Source: Taxillus chinensis (Eukaryota > Streptophyta > Magnoliopsida > Santalales > Loranthaceae). Taken from it: a DNA stretch of 64,000 bases. The notes under the pieces were generated by a model. The model was not told the origin of the DNA, made no database searches, and worked only from the letters and a program-made list of their open reading frames with translations. The translations under genes were made by a program, and so were the position numbers. The stretch covers positions 9,044,078 through 9,108,077 of the forward strand of contig CM042088.1 in NCBI GenBank assembly GCA_023512835.1, given 5' to 3'. This document shows positions 23,047-33,796 of this stretch, piece by piece; within the stretch, counting starts at the first letter, position 1, and every line of letters starts with the position of its first letter.

Positions 23047-24619
23047 AGGGTTTTGCTAATCTCTGACTTGGTCAGCAACGTCTCAAGGACAGGAAGGCCC
23101 GTCTACTGCCTTATGTTGATCATTTTTCCAATTCACCCTTGCTTCTTTGGCGGATTTGTCAAACCAAATGTGTCGTAGCATCGTCAAAATCCTCGCTTTC
23201 AATTACACACTTCCTGCTATCTTGAGTACTTTGCTCGGTTGGGTGACCTTCCTGATAGTCCTTTCCCTGCTATTTCCCCTTCTGATGACGGTTTCAGTGA
23301 TGATGCTCCTTCTTCCCCCATTGTTTGGCCTCCTGGTTTGCATTTTCTTTCCTTTCTTTATCTTCCCCCCCCCCCTTGTCCCTGTTCTTTTCCTAATTTT
23401 GTGCTTGTGAGGACACTACACTATCCTAGTGTGGGGGAGGTTGTGTATTTTGTTTTGTATTTTCTTTTGTTATGTATCTTGCATGACCCTTATAACTACC
23501 CTTGGAGAGGTTATTTGTTTTTCTTTTTCATGCATGCTTATACATTATGGGTAATTGTGTAATATGGGTTTTGATTGGATAATCTTCTGATTTGTCCATC
23601 ATTTCCCCTTATGCATGGAATGATGTTTTTCATTTATTTAAGCTAACACTTTGGAAATGATATACATCATTAAATGGTAAATGCTTTATTTTTTGCTTGG
23701 AGTTGTGTGTTTAAAAATGATACGATTATCTATGTTTCCTCTTTTATTTGTGTGTATCCTCCTGGTTAATGAGCTTTGGAAAGTGTATTATATGTCGTAC
23801 TATGGTGATTGGTATTGGTCCGCATGGTATGGGCTAGAGTCACATTGTCACTTTGCAAGGTACTACTTCTCTGATGCTTTATTAGTTTTGTTGCTCATAA
23901 TCTTGATATTCGTATTTGTTCTAGAAAGCCATTTATCTAAAAAAAAGAGAATAAAGAAAGCTAGACACAAGAGAGACAAAAAGATCTATAAAGCAAAGAT
24001 AGTGTTTTTGCCAATGGAATGGTCTGATCACCCACTCTATTGGTTTTCCATATTAATATCTCTCTTGTCTCCTCACTCTCATTTTGTTGAAGATATTCTC
24101 TCAATTCTCTCTAAAAAAAAATCCCAAGAAAATAAAGAAAGTACAATAAAAAAAAGACAGTTGCATTCTTGTAGAAAAAGTCACAACTATCAACGGATGA
24201 GTCTTGTTTCAATTAGAGAGCATCATTTTTGTTGTTACCTTTTCAAGTGGCATGCGGCAAAGGCCGATTTGGTTAGTGGTTTGTTTGGTTGTGTCGCTAA
24301 AGTGAGGGACTGTGTGCACTTTCTAACGGTCTGAAGACCCTTGGTGGAATAGAGTGTTGAGGGATGTGAGATTACTTGAGTGAGGCAGCCTTCTCTTTCC
24401 CACTTTGAGGGCTCCAAGTTCTTCTTGCTTTTACCCTTTTAACTTTGCATGGTTGCTTTACTGTTTATTAGCAATGATGACATATGTTTAATTGACCTAG
24501 TGTGGGGGAAGTGTAGTTGGTAATTTGGGGGCAATCTTATTAAACTTATTTATGCTTTCTTCCCCTTAATGCATGGTGATTGCGTAATTAAAATCAACAT
24601 GTTCTCATTTGTGCTTTTT
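23047..24619 (+). other. 3' non-coding tail of element B
   Basis: T-rich, with the phrase CCTAGTGTGGGGGA at about 23432 and 24499, a repeated landmark in Athila tails. The frame at 23681-24334 is open for 217 codons but has a low-complexity, hydrophobic composition and no domain I recognise, so I do not call it a gene. Confidence 0.5.
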
Positions 24620-26130
24620 GATATTCCCAGGTTCCAAGCACAGTTATCTTTAAGTAAGGGTTTGTATACAGAGAGAGGGGTGAATCTGTATACTATAAAA
24701 CTTTTCCTTAAGTTTTATGAGTAGGATACTTTGGGGAGTTTGCTCTAATAGATATGGTCTTCGTTTGGATGATATTTTAATGTCTCATGCAATATCAGCC
24801 ACAAGCAAGCATGTATGAGAAAAAAAGACAGAGACACACAATATACGTGGTTCGATCAATGTGATCTACTCCACGGTGGTGAGGGTGTTCCTACACCAAG
24901 TCCAATCCACTATATATCTTGTAGTACAGTAGGGTCTAGCCCTTTTTACAAATAGGATCAACACTCTCTTCTTTTCAATGCAAATACAAAAACAATATTG
25001 CTCTAGACTTTACTCACTGTAAAAATCTGTCTGCGCAATCTGCTCCTACATTGATGACCATTTGCTATGCTCGAGCTTCAATCACTCCTTTGCTGGACTC
25101 ACGATCTGTTCACCAAATGTATGAGGAAGAAAGATGGATGAACTCACTATTATCTTTCTTTCAATCTCCCTCTCTCTCTATTTGTATAAACTACTCTACG
25201 TTGCCTCTTGTATCTCTGCAAATACGTTTGTTCGGTGCACAAAGAATATCAATCGGCGCTCTCTTTATACGTCAGGCACATTCCTTGCTTTTTATAGGCC
25301 GACCGAAGTCCAAAACCCTCCAGCTAGGGTTAAGCATGTTTCAGCCTGTGATCTTCACCGTAGAAACAAGTTAAACCCCTATCGGATGAGGTCCACGTGT
25401 TTTGCAGTACTTAGTGTACTTAAAACCACTACTCGGGCAATGACTTACTGAAACGGTGAGCGTCCACGCGTTTCACTCCTTCGTAGCGCGCTTCATTCCT
25501 TTTACAAGCCATAGCCTCGAGATATTGCCTCGTAGCCTTTCTACGAGTCTACAAGTCTTCCTCTTCGATTCTTCGAGTCTGAGTCTTCGAACCAAGGGCA
25601 TTCATCTTCCAATACTTATGCTCTTTGGCTTCGAAGCTAGGTCAGAATCAGTGCTACGAGCTTTTAAGCTCTACGAGTCTTCGAGTCGGACAACTGCATT
25701 CTGCCTTGGCTAGTAGATACTTCTGGGTCTGTGCAACAAGTCCTACGACCCTGTGAGCTTCAGTCTACGACCCTACGAGCTACGACTCTACGAGTCTTAG
25801 CTTTGAATCTGCGAGATGCGGCTCTGCATCTGTCTACACCTTGAGTCTACGACCCTACGACCCTTTGTCCCTTCGAGGCTTCGACCCTGTACCTCTACGA
25901 GGCTTCGACCCTGTGGTCCTTTGAGGATGCTACGAGCCTCATGGTCTGTCAGTCTACGTCCTGTGAGTCTTCGACCTTAGAGTCTTCTGATCTACGACCT
26001 TCGAGTCAGAACGTACATAGGTAGACTCCCTCTACGAGCTCACTCTAAGAGATCACTCTACGAAGCTATCCAACCAAGTATGGATCTTCGACCTAGACCT
26101 TCGAGCTTGCGGATTCCGTTTCCTGCAACA
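24620..26130 (-). repeat. Element F: copia-like solo LTR in the tail of B
   Basis: Plus-strand ends are TGATATTCCC and CCTGCAACA. Its left part is homologous, inverted, to 59396-59728, and its right part to about 54480-55400. GAGAGAGGGGTGAATC near the left end and the ACGTGGTTCGATC block resemble copia-family LTR ends, like those of E. B sequence continues on both sides and no primer binding site adjoins either end, so it is a solo LTR. The 5-bp flanks (CTTTT and TGTTG) do not match, so the boundaries may be off by some bases. Confidence 0.6.
25540..26110. repeat. Short-motif array in the F LTR (TACGAGTCTTCGAG type)
   Basis: Dozens of degenerate copies of [T/C]ACGA[G/C][T/C]C and TTCGAGTC follow each other at about 8-20 bp spacing. 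The inverted relative at 54560-54960 shows the same pattern as GACTCGAAG. No ORF. Confidence 0.7.
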
Positions 26131-26240
26131 TGTTGATAACAATGACAACTCAACCTCGTGGGAACAACATTTTTGTTTTCTTATTTTACAACTATTTGTG
26201 TGCAATTGTGTGTTTATTCTAGTCCTTGCTCGGGGATGAG

Positions 26241-26260
26241 CAAGAGGCAAGTGTGGGGGA
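26241..26260 (+). other. Polypurine tract of element B
   Basis: CAAGAGGCAAGTGTGGGGGA, three bases before the LTR start TGATGAGAAC. This is the standard Athila polypurine tract and fixes the strand of B. Confidence 0.8.
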
Positions 26261-26263
26261 ATT

Positions 26264-26680
26264 TGATGAGAACATTTTATATATATATTTTTTCCCTCTT
26301 TTATCCATTTTTGATAGCAAATTCTAATATAATTAGATTTCTTTTGTATAAATATATGTTGTTTTGCTTCCCTTTTGCGTGTTTGGTGTGTATTGGTGTG
26401 TTTTTATAGGTTTTCATCAGTTCTGGCCCAAACAGAGTTGAAAAAGGGCAAAACGGGCATCAAATAATATTGGACAGCTAAAAAGCACTTTACACAGGCC
26501 ATGGCGACGCAGTGCCTGACCATGGCAGGCATCTTTTACTGTTCATGTTGAAGTTCTCGCCATGGCCGCAAAATTAATGGCCACCAACCTTCATAAACAT
26601 TCCGGATCTCATCACCGTGGCCACGGATTTTAGTGGCCATGGCCTTTGACGGTTTCTTATTTATTTCTTGTTAATATTGT
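26264..26680 (+). repeat. 3' LTR of element B, truncated
   Basis: Starts TGATGAGAACATTTTATATATA after the polypurine tract. It is cut after 417 bp by the left LTR of E at 26681, and I find no continuation to the right of E at 57288. A GGCCATGGC-rich stretch occupies 26490-26650. Confidence 0.7.
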
Positions 26681-28027
26681 TAGTCCCTTGGAGCCTAAAG
26701 GGGGGGGGTGAATAGGCTCTTATCGAAACTCTTTTCTAACTCTTTTGACACAACACTTATCTGGTTAAGAGATAGAATCAATGCAGAAGATAACCAGATA
26801 GTGGAAGTATTTTATTTTATTATCAAAATGATAAATACAACAAAATGGAAGTAGATTAAAGCTTGAAAAGCTTTTTGATCTACTTAACAACTCTCTAACA
26901 CTCTGTTTTACAATGTACTCACACACTAGCCTCTATGATCTACTTGAGCTCTTGTACATCAGTAACTTTAAAATGTACAAGTGTCACTATATATAAAGAC
27001 ATCCATAAGAGATAGTCTTGGAACTTGTTGTTCTGGACTATGTGCACATTGACTATTCCTCGGAAGTCTCTCTACAAGATCTTAGGTTACGATGTGGTCT
27101 TCAAGATCTTGGGTTTGCAGAGCATAAGTGTTCTTGTGAGTTCCCAAGTATAGTTAAAGCTGTATCCATATATCCGGATAATCCACGTGTAAGATTCTTT
27201 AGGTTCTCAATGAGTTTGTCTTACATCGGGACTCAGTGAGTTGGTGACTTTCAATGCAAAGAGATAAGTTAGAGCAGTGTCTTCCAAATTTAGTGTAAGG
27301 TTCCTTACTCTGTGTTAGCTAAGCTCGGATCCTTACTCCGTGTCAGTAGTTGCTTACTCCATATCAATTTAGTACTTGAATCCTTATTCCATGTCAGTGC
27401 TTCCTTACTCCGCAAGAGTTCCTTACTCCACATGAGTTAAAGGGGCGGATGGCTTACTTCGTGTCAGCACATCCTTACTCCACATGAGTAACTGGTTCGG
27501 ATTTCTTACTCCGCATCTAATTTCCTTACTCCGTGCAAACAAAAGACTCGGGTCCTTATTCCGCACAAGTCGTTCCTTACTCCGCATCTATGAGAGACTC
27601 GGATTCCTTACTCCATGTCTTCTTTTCTTTAGTCCACTAGAGTGGAAGACTTAGCTTTTTATTTTACAATGACTTTCTCTTACTCCGAGCAAGTTATAAA
27701 CTAGGATTCTTATTCCACATCTATTTGACTTAGTCCGTTTAAAGTGTTAGGCGCAGATTCCTCAGTCCATAGCTTTAAGTTCTTAGTACGCACGAATGAT
27801 CCTTATTCCTTATGAAGTAAACACTTGGTTATTTACCAAGTGTTTTGACGACACTCACTCTCATCCGGATCAGGATTATGTATCATGTCCTTAGCATTGC
27901 TTTTACGAGTGAAGGTCCGGATTAAGATCATATCTTCTACAATAACTTAAGATAAAACAACTAAAGTCTCAAATCGAATTACATAGGGTTTTATCAGCAT
28001 CATCCAAATTCTGGGCTTGATCTAACA
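26681..28027 (-). repeat. 3' LTR of element E
   Basis: Starts TAGTCCCTTGGAGCC (the T[G] start is mutated to TA) followed by a G-run and GTGAATAGG, ends GATCTAACA. Its 1347 bp align end to end with 55938-57287. Contains the CTTACTCCG array. Confidence 0.8.
27285..27830. repeat. CTTACTCCG motif array in the left LTR of E
   Basis: About twenty degenerate copies of CTTA[C/T]TCC[G/A], often as TCCTTACTCCGCATGAGT, at 20-40 bp spacing. The right LTR has the same array at 56545-57080. No coding potential. Confidence 0.75.
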
Positions 28028-28044
28028 ATCTCCCCCAATTATGG
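28028..28044 (-). other. Polypurine tract of element E
   Basis: Minus strand CCATAATTGGGGGAGAT ends exactly at the LTR start TGTTAGATC. It supports minus-strand orientation. Confidence 0.65.
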
Positions 28045-28465
28045 ATATGCCAAAACCCTTTGTAATCTGATCTGGTAAGCAACGCAAGAAAATAGCATAC
28101 AGAATAGAAATCACATCCATTTTCATTAAGCAGTAACATAGTACAATTTAGCCTTTATACAAAATTTTCACTAAGGTACATAAGGCTTATTATACTTGAA
28201 GATCATTGTTGCTGCCTTCTCTTTAAGCTCCATTGTCTGCTCCTTCCTGTAGGCTTGGATACTGCTCCAACTTTTATCCACCTTTATTATCAATTTGATG
28301 AAGAAACAGACAAAGGCTCCGTAGCTATCTCCATTGGGCTGTTGAGGCACTTGCTTCTTGCCCCGGATCGTTGCCTTCAGCTTTTCAGATGGACCCAACA
28401 GAGTCAGGCCCCTTTCTTCATAAAGTCTAGATTGCTTTACTGCTTCCATCAGTTGAAGACGCAGT

Positions 28466-28470
28466 GGCTC
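28466..28470. repeat. Target-site duplication GGCTC (TRIM), left copy
   Basis: GGCTC precedes the TRIM and is repeated at 28958-28962. Confidence 0.9.
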
Positions 28471-28957
28471 TGTTGGGTCTCTAACGTCCTATAGATCAAT
28501 CCCACATCGGTTAGGGCGAACATTGAGGTCGTCCTAATGAGGAGGCTCATGTGCACCTTGTCACAACGCGTTTTAACGGGTCGCGGCCCGTTAGGAACAA
28601 ATCCGTGCGGGCTGCGGCCCATAGGTGGGTGCGTGAGTGCCAAAGCGGACAATATTGTGATAGTGAGTGCCCTGGCCGAGGTCCAACAAGTGGTATCGAG
28701 CCGGGTCCTCTAGACCGATGGTGGGATTGGGGGGAGACTGTTGGGTCTCTAACGTCCTATAGATCAATCCCACATCGGTTAGGGCGAACATTGAGGTCGT
28801 CCTAATGAGGAGGCTCATGTGCACCTTGTCACAACGCGTTTTTAATGGGTCGCGGCCCATTAGAAACAAATCCGTGCGGGCTGCGGCCCATGGGTGGGTG
28901 CGTGAGTGCCAAAGCGGACAATATTGTGATAGTGAGTGCCCTGGCCGAGGTCCAACA
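28471..28957 (+). mobile_element. TRIM element (terminal-repeat retrotransposon in miniature)
   Basis: Two direct repeats of 218 bp (28471-28688) and 219 bp (28739-28957), starting TGTTGGGTCTC and ending GAGGTCCAACA, flank a 50-bp centre. The centre has a primer binding site, TGGTATCGAGCC (28691-28702, the initiator-Met site TGGTATCAGAGC minus one A), and a polypurine tract, GGGATTGGGGGGAGA (about 28722-28736). A perfect duplication GGCTC flanks it. It codes for nothing and would need enzymes from another element. The two LTRs differ at only a few positions, so the insertion is fairly recent. Confidence 0.93.
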
Positions 28958-29295
28958 GGCTCCCATTGATTCCTTCTAACATTGTGCTCCACGATTTGAT
29001 GGGAATCAATTAGAATCAGCTGCTTGAACGGAATCATAAAGATAACCAGCATGAAGTGCGGCGTCATAATCCAGTACGGAATGAGGATAGATGAGAGAGT
29101 TTTCCAAGGTATGCTATCCTCAGCAGTTCCGTTAATGAAGGTCAGAATGCTGGCTATATCTGGAAGATAGCCCTCATTCCAACATGGCAAAACGTCAAAC
29201 ATGTTTCCATCCTTGTAGAGAGACGGATACAACCTCATCTCCATCTTAACTGCCGGAGAGAAGTTGTCTATGTCTTCTGTAGTAAACAGACCCAT

Positions 29296-29795
29296 CTCAG
29301 AATGTAAGATCTAAATATCTTGAGGAGAGAAGGGATACAAAACTGATAAACATCTTCTCTCGGCATTGGACGCGGCATATTTGGTCATCTCATTGAAAAC
29401 ACTTCCATCTGCATCAAAAGGATCATAATTCGCATATGATGGGAGGAAGGTGTCGCCCTGGATGGAGTTAGCGAAGGAGGAGCTGCACTAGAGAAGCTAG
29501 GTTGAGAGAAGCGGCTATGTTTGGAGATTGTAACTCTTGGAAGCAGTGAACATGCAGGTCACTTCTCAACTCGAGCTGAGGAAGGGGCAGAAGGATCAGA
29601 TGACACTTTCTCCCCCGGTTTGGCAGATCGCCGAGGCACGGGAGGAGGATGAGCCATCGTGTGCGCCAAGTCCGCGAAAGATGTAGACAAGGAATGAACA
29701 GACGAGGCCACGAGATCCATCTTCCGCTCGATGGAAGTGGAAGAGTCGATCCAGGCATAGAGGAGTTAGGCGCCGAGAGCATCAACCTTGGCGGC
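29296..29795 (-). pseudogene. End of the PTPD ORF and linker of element E
   Basis: Reading the minus strand from 29795 the PTPD ORF of E continues in frame past the D insertion for a few codons (AKVDALGA) and meets a stop. The same frame then reads IERKMDLVASSVHSLSTSF, followed by a Ser/Pro-rich stretch to about 29560. This could be the former C-terminus. No domain is recognised between here and the protease at 29295. Confidence 0.5.
29791..29795. repeat. Target-site duplication GCGGC (element D), left copy
   Basis: GCGGC precedes the left LTR of D and recurs at 52054-52058. Removing D joins the PTPD ORF of E in frame. Confidence 0.93.
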
Positions 29796-31802
29796 TGTCA
29801 CGCCCCCAAATCCTGAAATCCACGAACTAGGAACGCAACTTCCCCACGCCTACCAGGGGTCGTGGGGTTGATGTTTGGTCCAAACCTGTACAAAGCTACG
29901 ACAGGGATAGATCTGTGCACTAATATGATGAATTCAAAATTTAATAAATGGGTATACCAATTCAGTCAATCCACACAAATGTCCAACACACCAACCAGCT
30001 CACAAAATAGTACCACTAATTTGGTTCATACAATTGCCACGGACCCAAGTCCGGAAAATAAATTAATAAAATAAATAACAAGGTCTATGGGAAATCCTAC
30101 ATAAAGATGCCCTTACCGCTCTGCTATGGCTCCAACGGCTATCCTCTACAACCTGTAGAAAATATAAATAAAGTAGGGTGAGCACGAGTGCCCAGGTAGG
30201 TGACCCCCGTGCCCTATCACATGATTTCCTAAGTCCGTATGATCGGTGTATGCTTGTGCTAGGGTAGTGTCACCTTCCATCACAATTAAATTTTCAAGAC
30301 ATCAAAACACGTTTCCATTATTAAAGGTTCACATCGCCCCCGCCCCCCGAATCCATCCACGGGATTCCCACTAAACACTACTAGTCGACCATATGTGGGA
30401 CCTGTGGTGTCCTCGGCGACAACCTGCCACATATGGGACCTGGGTTACCAGCCACATAAAGGACCTGCGGCCTCTTGCCAGCCCTATGTGGGACTCATGG
30501 TTAACCCAACCAATTACATGACAATTATCCACACCCACAATTAATCGACATTAATTTAAACACAAGATTCACACTCATAATCAATAACAAGATTTCCAAG
30601 AGTCGAACTTAGTACATCAACCCTACAAACATTTAAGTCACCAATCCAATTAATACAAAGTCACGGTGGTTATTTGTATACGTATATGTGAATGTTCATT
30701 TACACGAGTCCACTAAACAGTTAATAATTTAAATTCCAAATACAACATAGAAATATTTTAATTATGCACTTATAATCACACCATTAATATTCAATCACAA
30801 TAAATATTCAAATGTCTAGTAAAACAAAAGAACTACATATATATATATATATATTTATGGTCTCTAACCTATTTTATTTATTATTATTTTTACTTATCTA
30901 ATTAAACATCACCCACAAGACCGGCCCAACGAGTGGGCCGGTCCACCCGTCGGCCCACTAGGGTTGACGAGCCATGGGTGGCACAGATGCCACCACCCCT
31001 CCACACTTCTCTCTCTCTCTCGGCGCGCGAGAGACGGCGACCATGGGACGACCGTCGCTGCCCGATCTCTCTCTCTCTCTGGCGTGCAGGGACCACGTTG
31101 ACCACGGGACGACCGCGTCATTGCCCGATCTCCCTCTCTCTGGCGTGCGGGGACCACGCCGTCCCCGTCTCCATCCTCGGCGCGCAACCACCCCGCCGGT
31201 GCGCAATGGTCACACCGTTCCCCTCGCCAGCGCACGGCACACCATCGGTTCGGATACGGCCGCTGCAGATCCGTCCTCTCCGGGCTGGCGTCCGGTGAGC
31301 TCGACATCGCGCTCTACAAGGACGGCGGCGCCACCGTCGCGTCCTCCCTCCACGTCCGGACGATGTATATTGATTTACCAAAAGATATACATATATTTAT
31401 ACACGTACAAATACATATGTATGCAAATAGTTTCAACCTAACCCTCAAATTTTGCGTTCATACAAAAAGTGAAAATCAAAGAGTCACCTACCTGGAGATT
31501 CAATCTTCAGAAATAATCAAGAGCACAATGCTTCAAACCTGTGCTCCTCCTGCCAAGCTCGCGCACGCACACAAATAGGGTTTCTACCTTAGTTCTCTTA
31601 TTTATACTACCTTATAATAATAATAATAATAATAATAATAAAGTCTTAATATTAAAATACGTGGATTAAAGATAATCACATAATAATAGACTCAAATAGA
31701 TATTCCTAACTCTAATACTAATTATTATAGGAATAACCCAAATATTTAAATAATTATATTAATAATATTAACTTCCAACCTCACACAGTACGGGTCTTTA
31801 CA
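29796..31802 (-). repeat. 3' LTR of element D
   Basis: Starts TGTCACGCCCCCAAATCC, ends ACGGGTCTTTACA. It includes an AT-rich middle with (AT)n at 30838-30855 and a GC-rich block at 30915-31340. The GC-rich block has about three tandem units of ACGACCG...TGCCCGATCTC...CTCTCTGGCGTGC. A (TAA)n run lies at 31613-31641. Open frames in the GC-rich block lie on both strands and match no family. Confidence 0.9.
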
Positions 31803-32081
31803 TCCTCCCCACCTTAGGACTTTTCGTCCCCGAAAAGACAAACTATCTTAAACGAGGTAACACTACACTTGACAGGCTAAGATAATTTTACACCACCTAG
31901 CGATAACTTCGCATGATAAACTAAATAACACCCACAAACAAAATAATCAACGATCAAATCACACGCAACCAAAAATATTAACAATCATAAGCACAATAAA
32001 CAAGGACAACAGGTTAACTAAACAAAAGTAATAAGGTCAACTACCTCAACGCACGATAAGGATCTTGATATCCACCCCACC

Positions 32082-32402
32082 TTAGGACTGTTTGTCCTCG
32101 AACAGCTCGGGATGAAGAGCACGCATCCGACTCTCCCACTCCCAGGTCTGCTCCTCCATATTATGGTGACGCCACAAAACTCGGACCAACGGAATCGTCT
32201 TGCCTCGCAAAACCTGCTCCCGCCGGTCTAAAATCTGAACCGGTGCCTCCACAACGGAACCATCATCGGCTAGCTTTATCTCACGCCAATCAAGCACATG
32301 AGAAGGATCTGGGTAATATCTCCGCAACCGGGAGACATGGAAAACTTCATGAACATGAGCTAGCTCGGATGGTAACTCCAATTGATAGGCCACTGGTCCC
32401 AC
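32082..32402 (-). pseudogene. Integrase C-terminus and chromodomain-like tail, element D
   Basis: The frame reads GPVAYQLELPSELAHVHEVF, the GPY/F-type end of chromovirus integrases, then FHVSRLRRYYPDPSH. It ends with IPLVRVLWRHHNMEEQTWE, a chromodomain-like segment typical of the Tekay/Del branch. Such domains steer insertion towards heterochromatin by binding histone marks. The end ELFEDKQS is the probable Pol C-terminus. Confidence 0.8.
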
Positions 32403-32540
32403 AACAACAGATGATAGGAAAAGGACTTACAAATCGAGGTGAGAGTTTGGAACCCCGCCCAAACCGCCTGTGCCCCCGTCATGGCGAGACTCGCAAGAAG
32501 ACGCGATCCCCTACGACGAACCAGCGGTCGCCGCCGCCTA

Positions 32541-33291
32541 TTAGCATATGACTTCTGTCGACTCCGGGCCGTCAACATCCGTTGCCGGATCACTTGAACC
32601 AAGTCCGTAGTCCGGCACTATCCCTATCGTAGCCTGATAGCCGTTGTTGTAGGAAAACTCCACCAAGGGAAGGTGAGCCTCCCAACAACCTCCAAAATCC
32701 AACACGGAAGAACGAAGCATATCCTCGAGAATCTGGATAGTGCGCTCCAACTGGCCATCCGTCCGAGGGTGGTAAGTCGTACTCAAGTTCACTCGGGTGC
32801 CCAATGCACGCCAGAATTGCCGCCAAAACGTGAAGTGAACCGAGCATCCCTATTAGAAACGATCGACAATGGCACACCATGCAATCGTACCACCACATCA
32901 ACGTAACGTTGTCCCAAGGTCCAGGCTGGATCGGTCTCACGAATCGAGGGCAGATTTCGTCAAACGGTCTACAACAACCCAAATGGTATCATGACCCCTA
33001 GAACGAGGAAGCCCTGTGATGAAATCCATAGTCACATGATCCCACTTCCACTCCGGCACAGTAACGATCGCAACTCACCGGCAGACCGCAAATGCTCGGC
33101 CTTGACCGCCGGCATCGTCGAACAAACTCCGCAATGGCTTTCTTAAGGCCCGACCACCAGAATCGTTGCCGTACAACATGGTACATCTTCGTTCCTCCAG
33201 GGTGAACAGCCAAACGAGAATGATGGAATTCCCGTAGAATTGTCTCCCGAAGAGAAGATGAAACTATCAATCGACCTTGATAACGCAACAC
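32541..33291 (-). pseudogene. Integrase, element D
   Basis: The zinc-binding N-terminus reads LREFHHSRLAVHPGGTKMYH and ends in a Cys pair region (VRRCRR) with the second Cys damaged. The core includes YGFHH-type remnants of DFITGLP (first catalytic Asp region) and, about 150 codons on, STTYHPRTDGQLERTIQILE with the catalytic Glu. At least two frameshifts separate these blocks. Integrase would join the cDNA copy to the chromosome. Confidence 0.8.
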
Positions 33292-33487
33292 ATGGTCGGA
33301 ATCCTCTGTCCAATCGTGGGAAGTATGACGGTCCGAATCTGATCTCGAAGGACCTCACACTCCACATCCCCCAACTGGCCCTCAATAACCTGACGTCGCA
33401 ACTCAAGCACCGCTATAAACCGCACTCAAGCATACCCCCGCACTACTCCCTACATTGGTCGTAACCTCGGAGCGGCTAATTGCTCCA

Positions 33488-33796
33488 TCATCTCCCATTC
33501 TTTGACAAAGCATAGAGAGCCACCGTGGCCTGACTCTTCCGGCTCAAAGCATCAGCTACTACATTCCCCTTCCCGGGTGTATACTGAAGATCAAACTGAA
33601 ACTGCTGCATATACTCCACCCAACGCCTTTGCCTGAGATTCAGATCCCGCTGAGAGAATATATACTGCAAGCTCTTGTGGTCAGTGTATACCACAAACTT
33701 CTCCCCAAGAAGATAGTGCTGCCAACACTTCAATGCAAAGATTACTGCAGCTAGCTCTAGATCGTGCGTAGGGTAGTTCTTCTCATGGATCCTCAA
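33488..33796 (-). pseudogene. RNase H, element D
   Basis: A clean 102-codon frame with [20 protein letters not shown] (Glu of the catalytic set) and [20 protein letters not shown] (Asp), then [14 protein letters not shown]. This domain removes RNA from the RNA-DNA hybrid during replication. It continues RT in order, but a frameshift at its start disconnects it. Confidence 0.85.

Larger units (their letters stand above)
5580..26680 (+). mobile_element. Element B: Athila-type Ty3/gypsy retrotransposon lacking RT and integrase
   Basis: The visible parts in order are the gag core (5580-6910), aspartic protease (7146-7697), PTPD (7960-8497 and 22709-23046), non-coding 3' tail (23047-24619 and 26131-26240), polypurine tract (26241-26260) and the start of the 3' LTR (26264-26680). 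The pieces are separated by insertions C and F, and A interrupts gag at the left. The TG-directed LTR start after GCAAGTGTGGGGGAATT is a classic Athila 3' end. No reverse transcriptase, RNase H or integrase sequence lies between protease and PTPD, so B is an internal-deletion, non-autonomous form. The LTR is cut at 26680 by element E. Confidence 0.8.
28171..29295 (-). pseudogene. Ulp1-like (C48 family) protease remnant, element E, split by a TRIM
   Basis: The 5' part (29295-28963) carries PYWIMTPHFMLVIFMIP and LILIDSHQIVEHN: candidate His (PHF) and Asp (IDS) 17 residues apart, as in Ulp1. The 3' part (28465-28171) carries QQPNGDSYGAFVCFF, where Ulp1 relatives have DCG or DSCG; the nucleophile Cys is Tyr here, a single-base change. 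So this copy is catalytically dead even apart from the insertion. A 487-bp TRIM plus its 5-bp duplication separates the two halves. The start Met at 29295 is the first ATG of the open frame and may not be original. Confidence 0.7.

Noticed and set aside
23681..24334. 217-codon open frame in the tail of B
   Set aside because: Lies in the known non-coding tail of Athila elements, low-complexity and hydrophobic, no homology recognised.
28471..28957. Cassandra-type TRIM
   Set aside because: No 5S rRNA-like promoter sequence in its LTRs.
30909..31441. Overlapping long frames on both strands in the GC-rich part of the D LTR
   Set aside because: A GC-rich minisatellite with few stop codons. No domain, and the frames are not kept in the second LTR.
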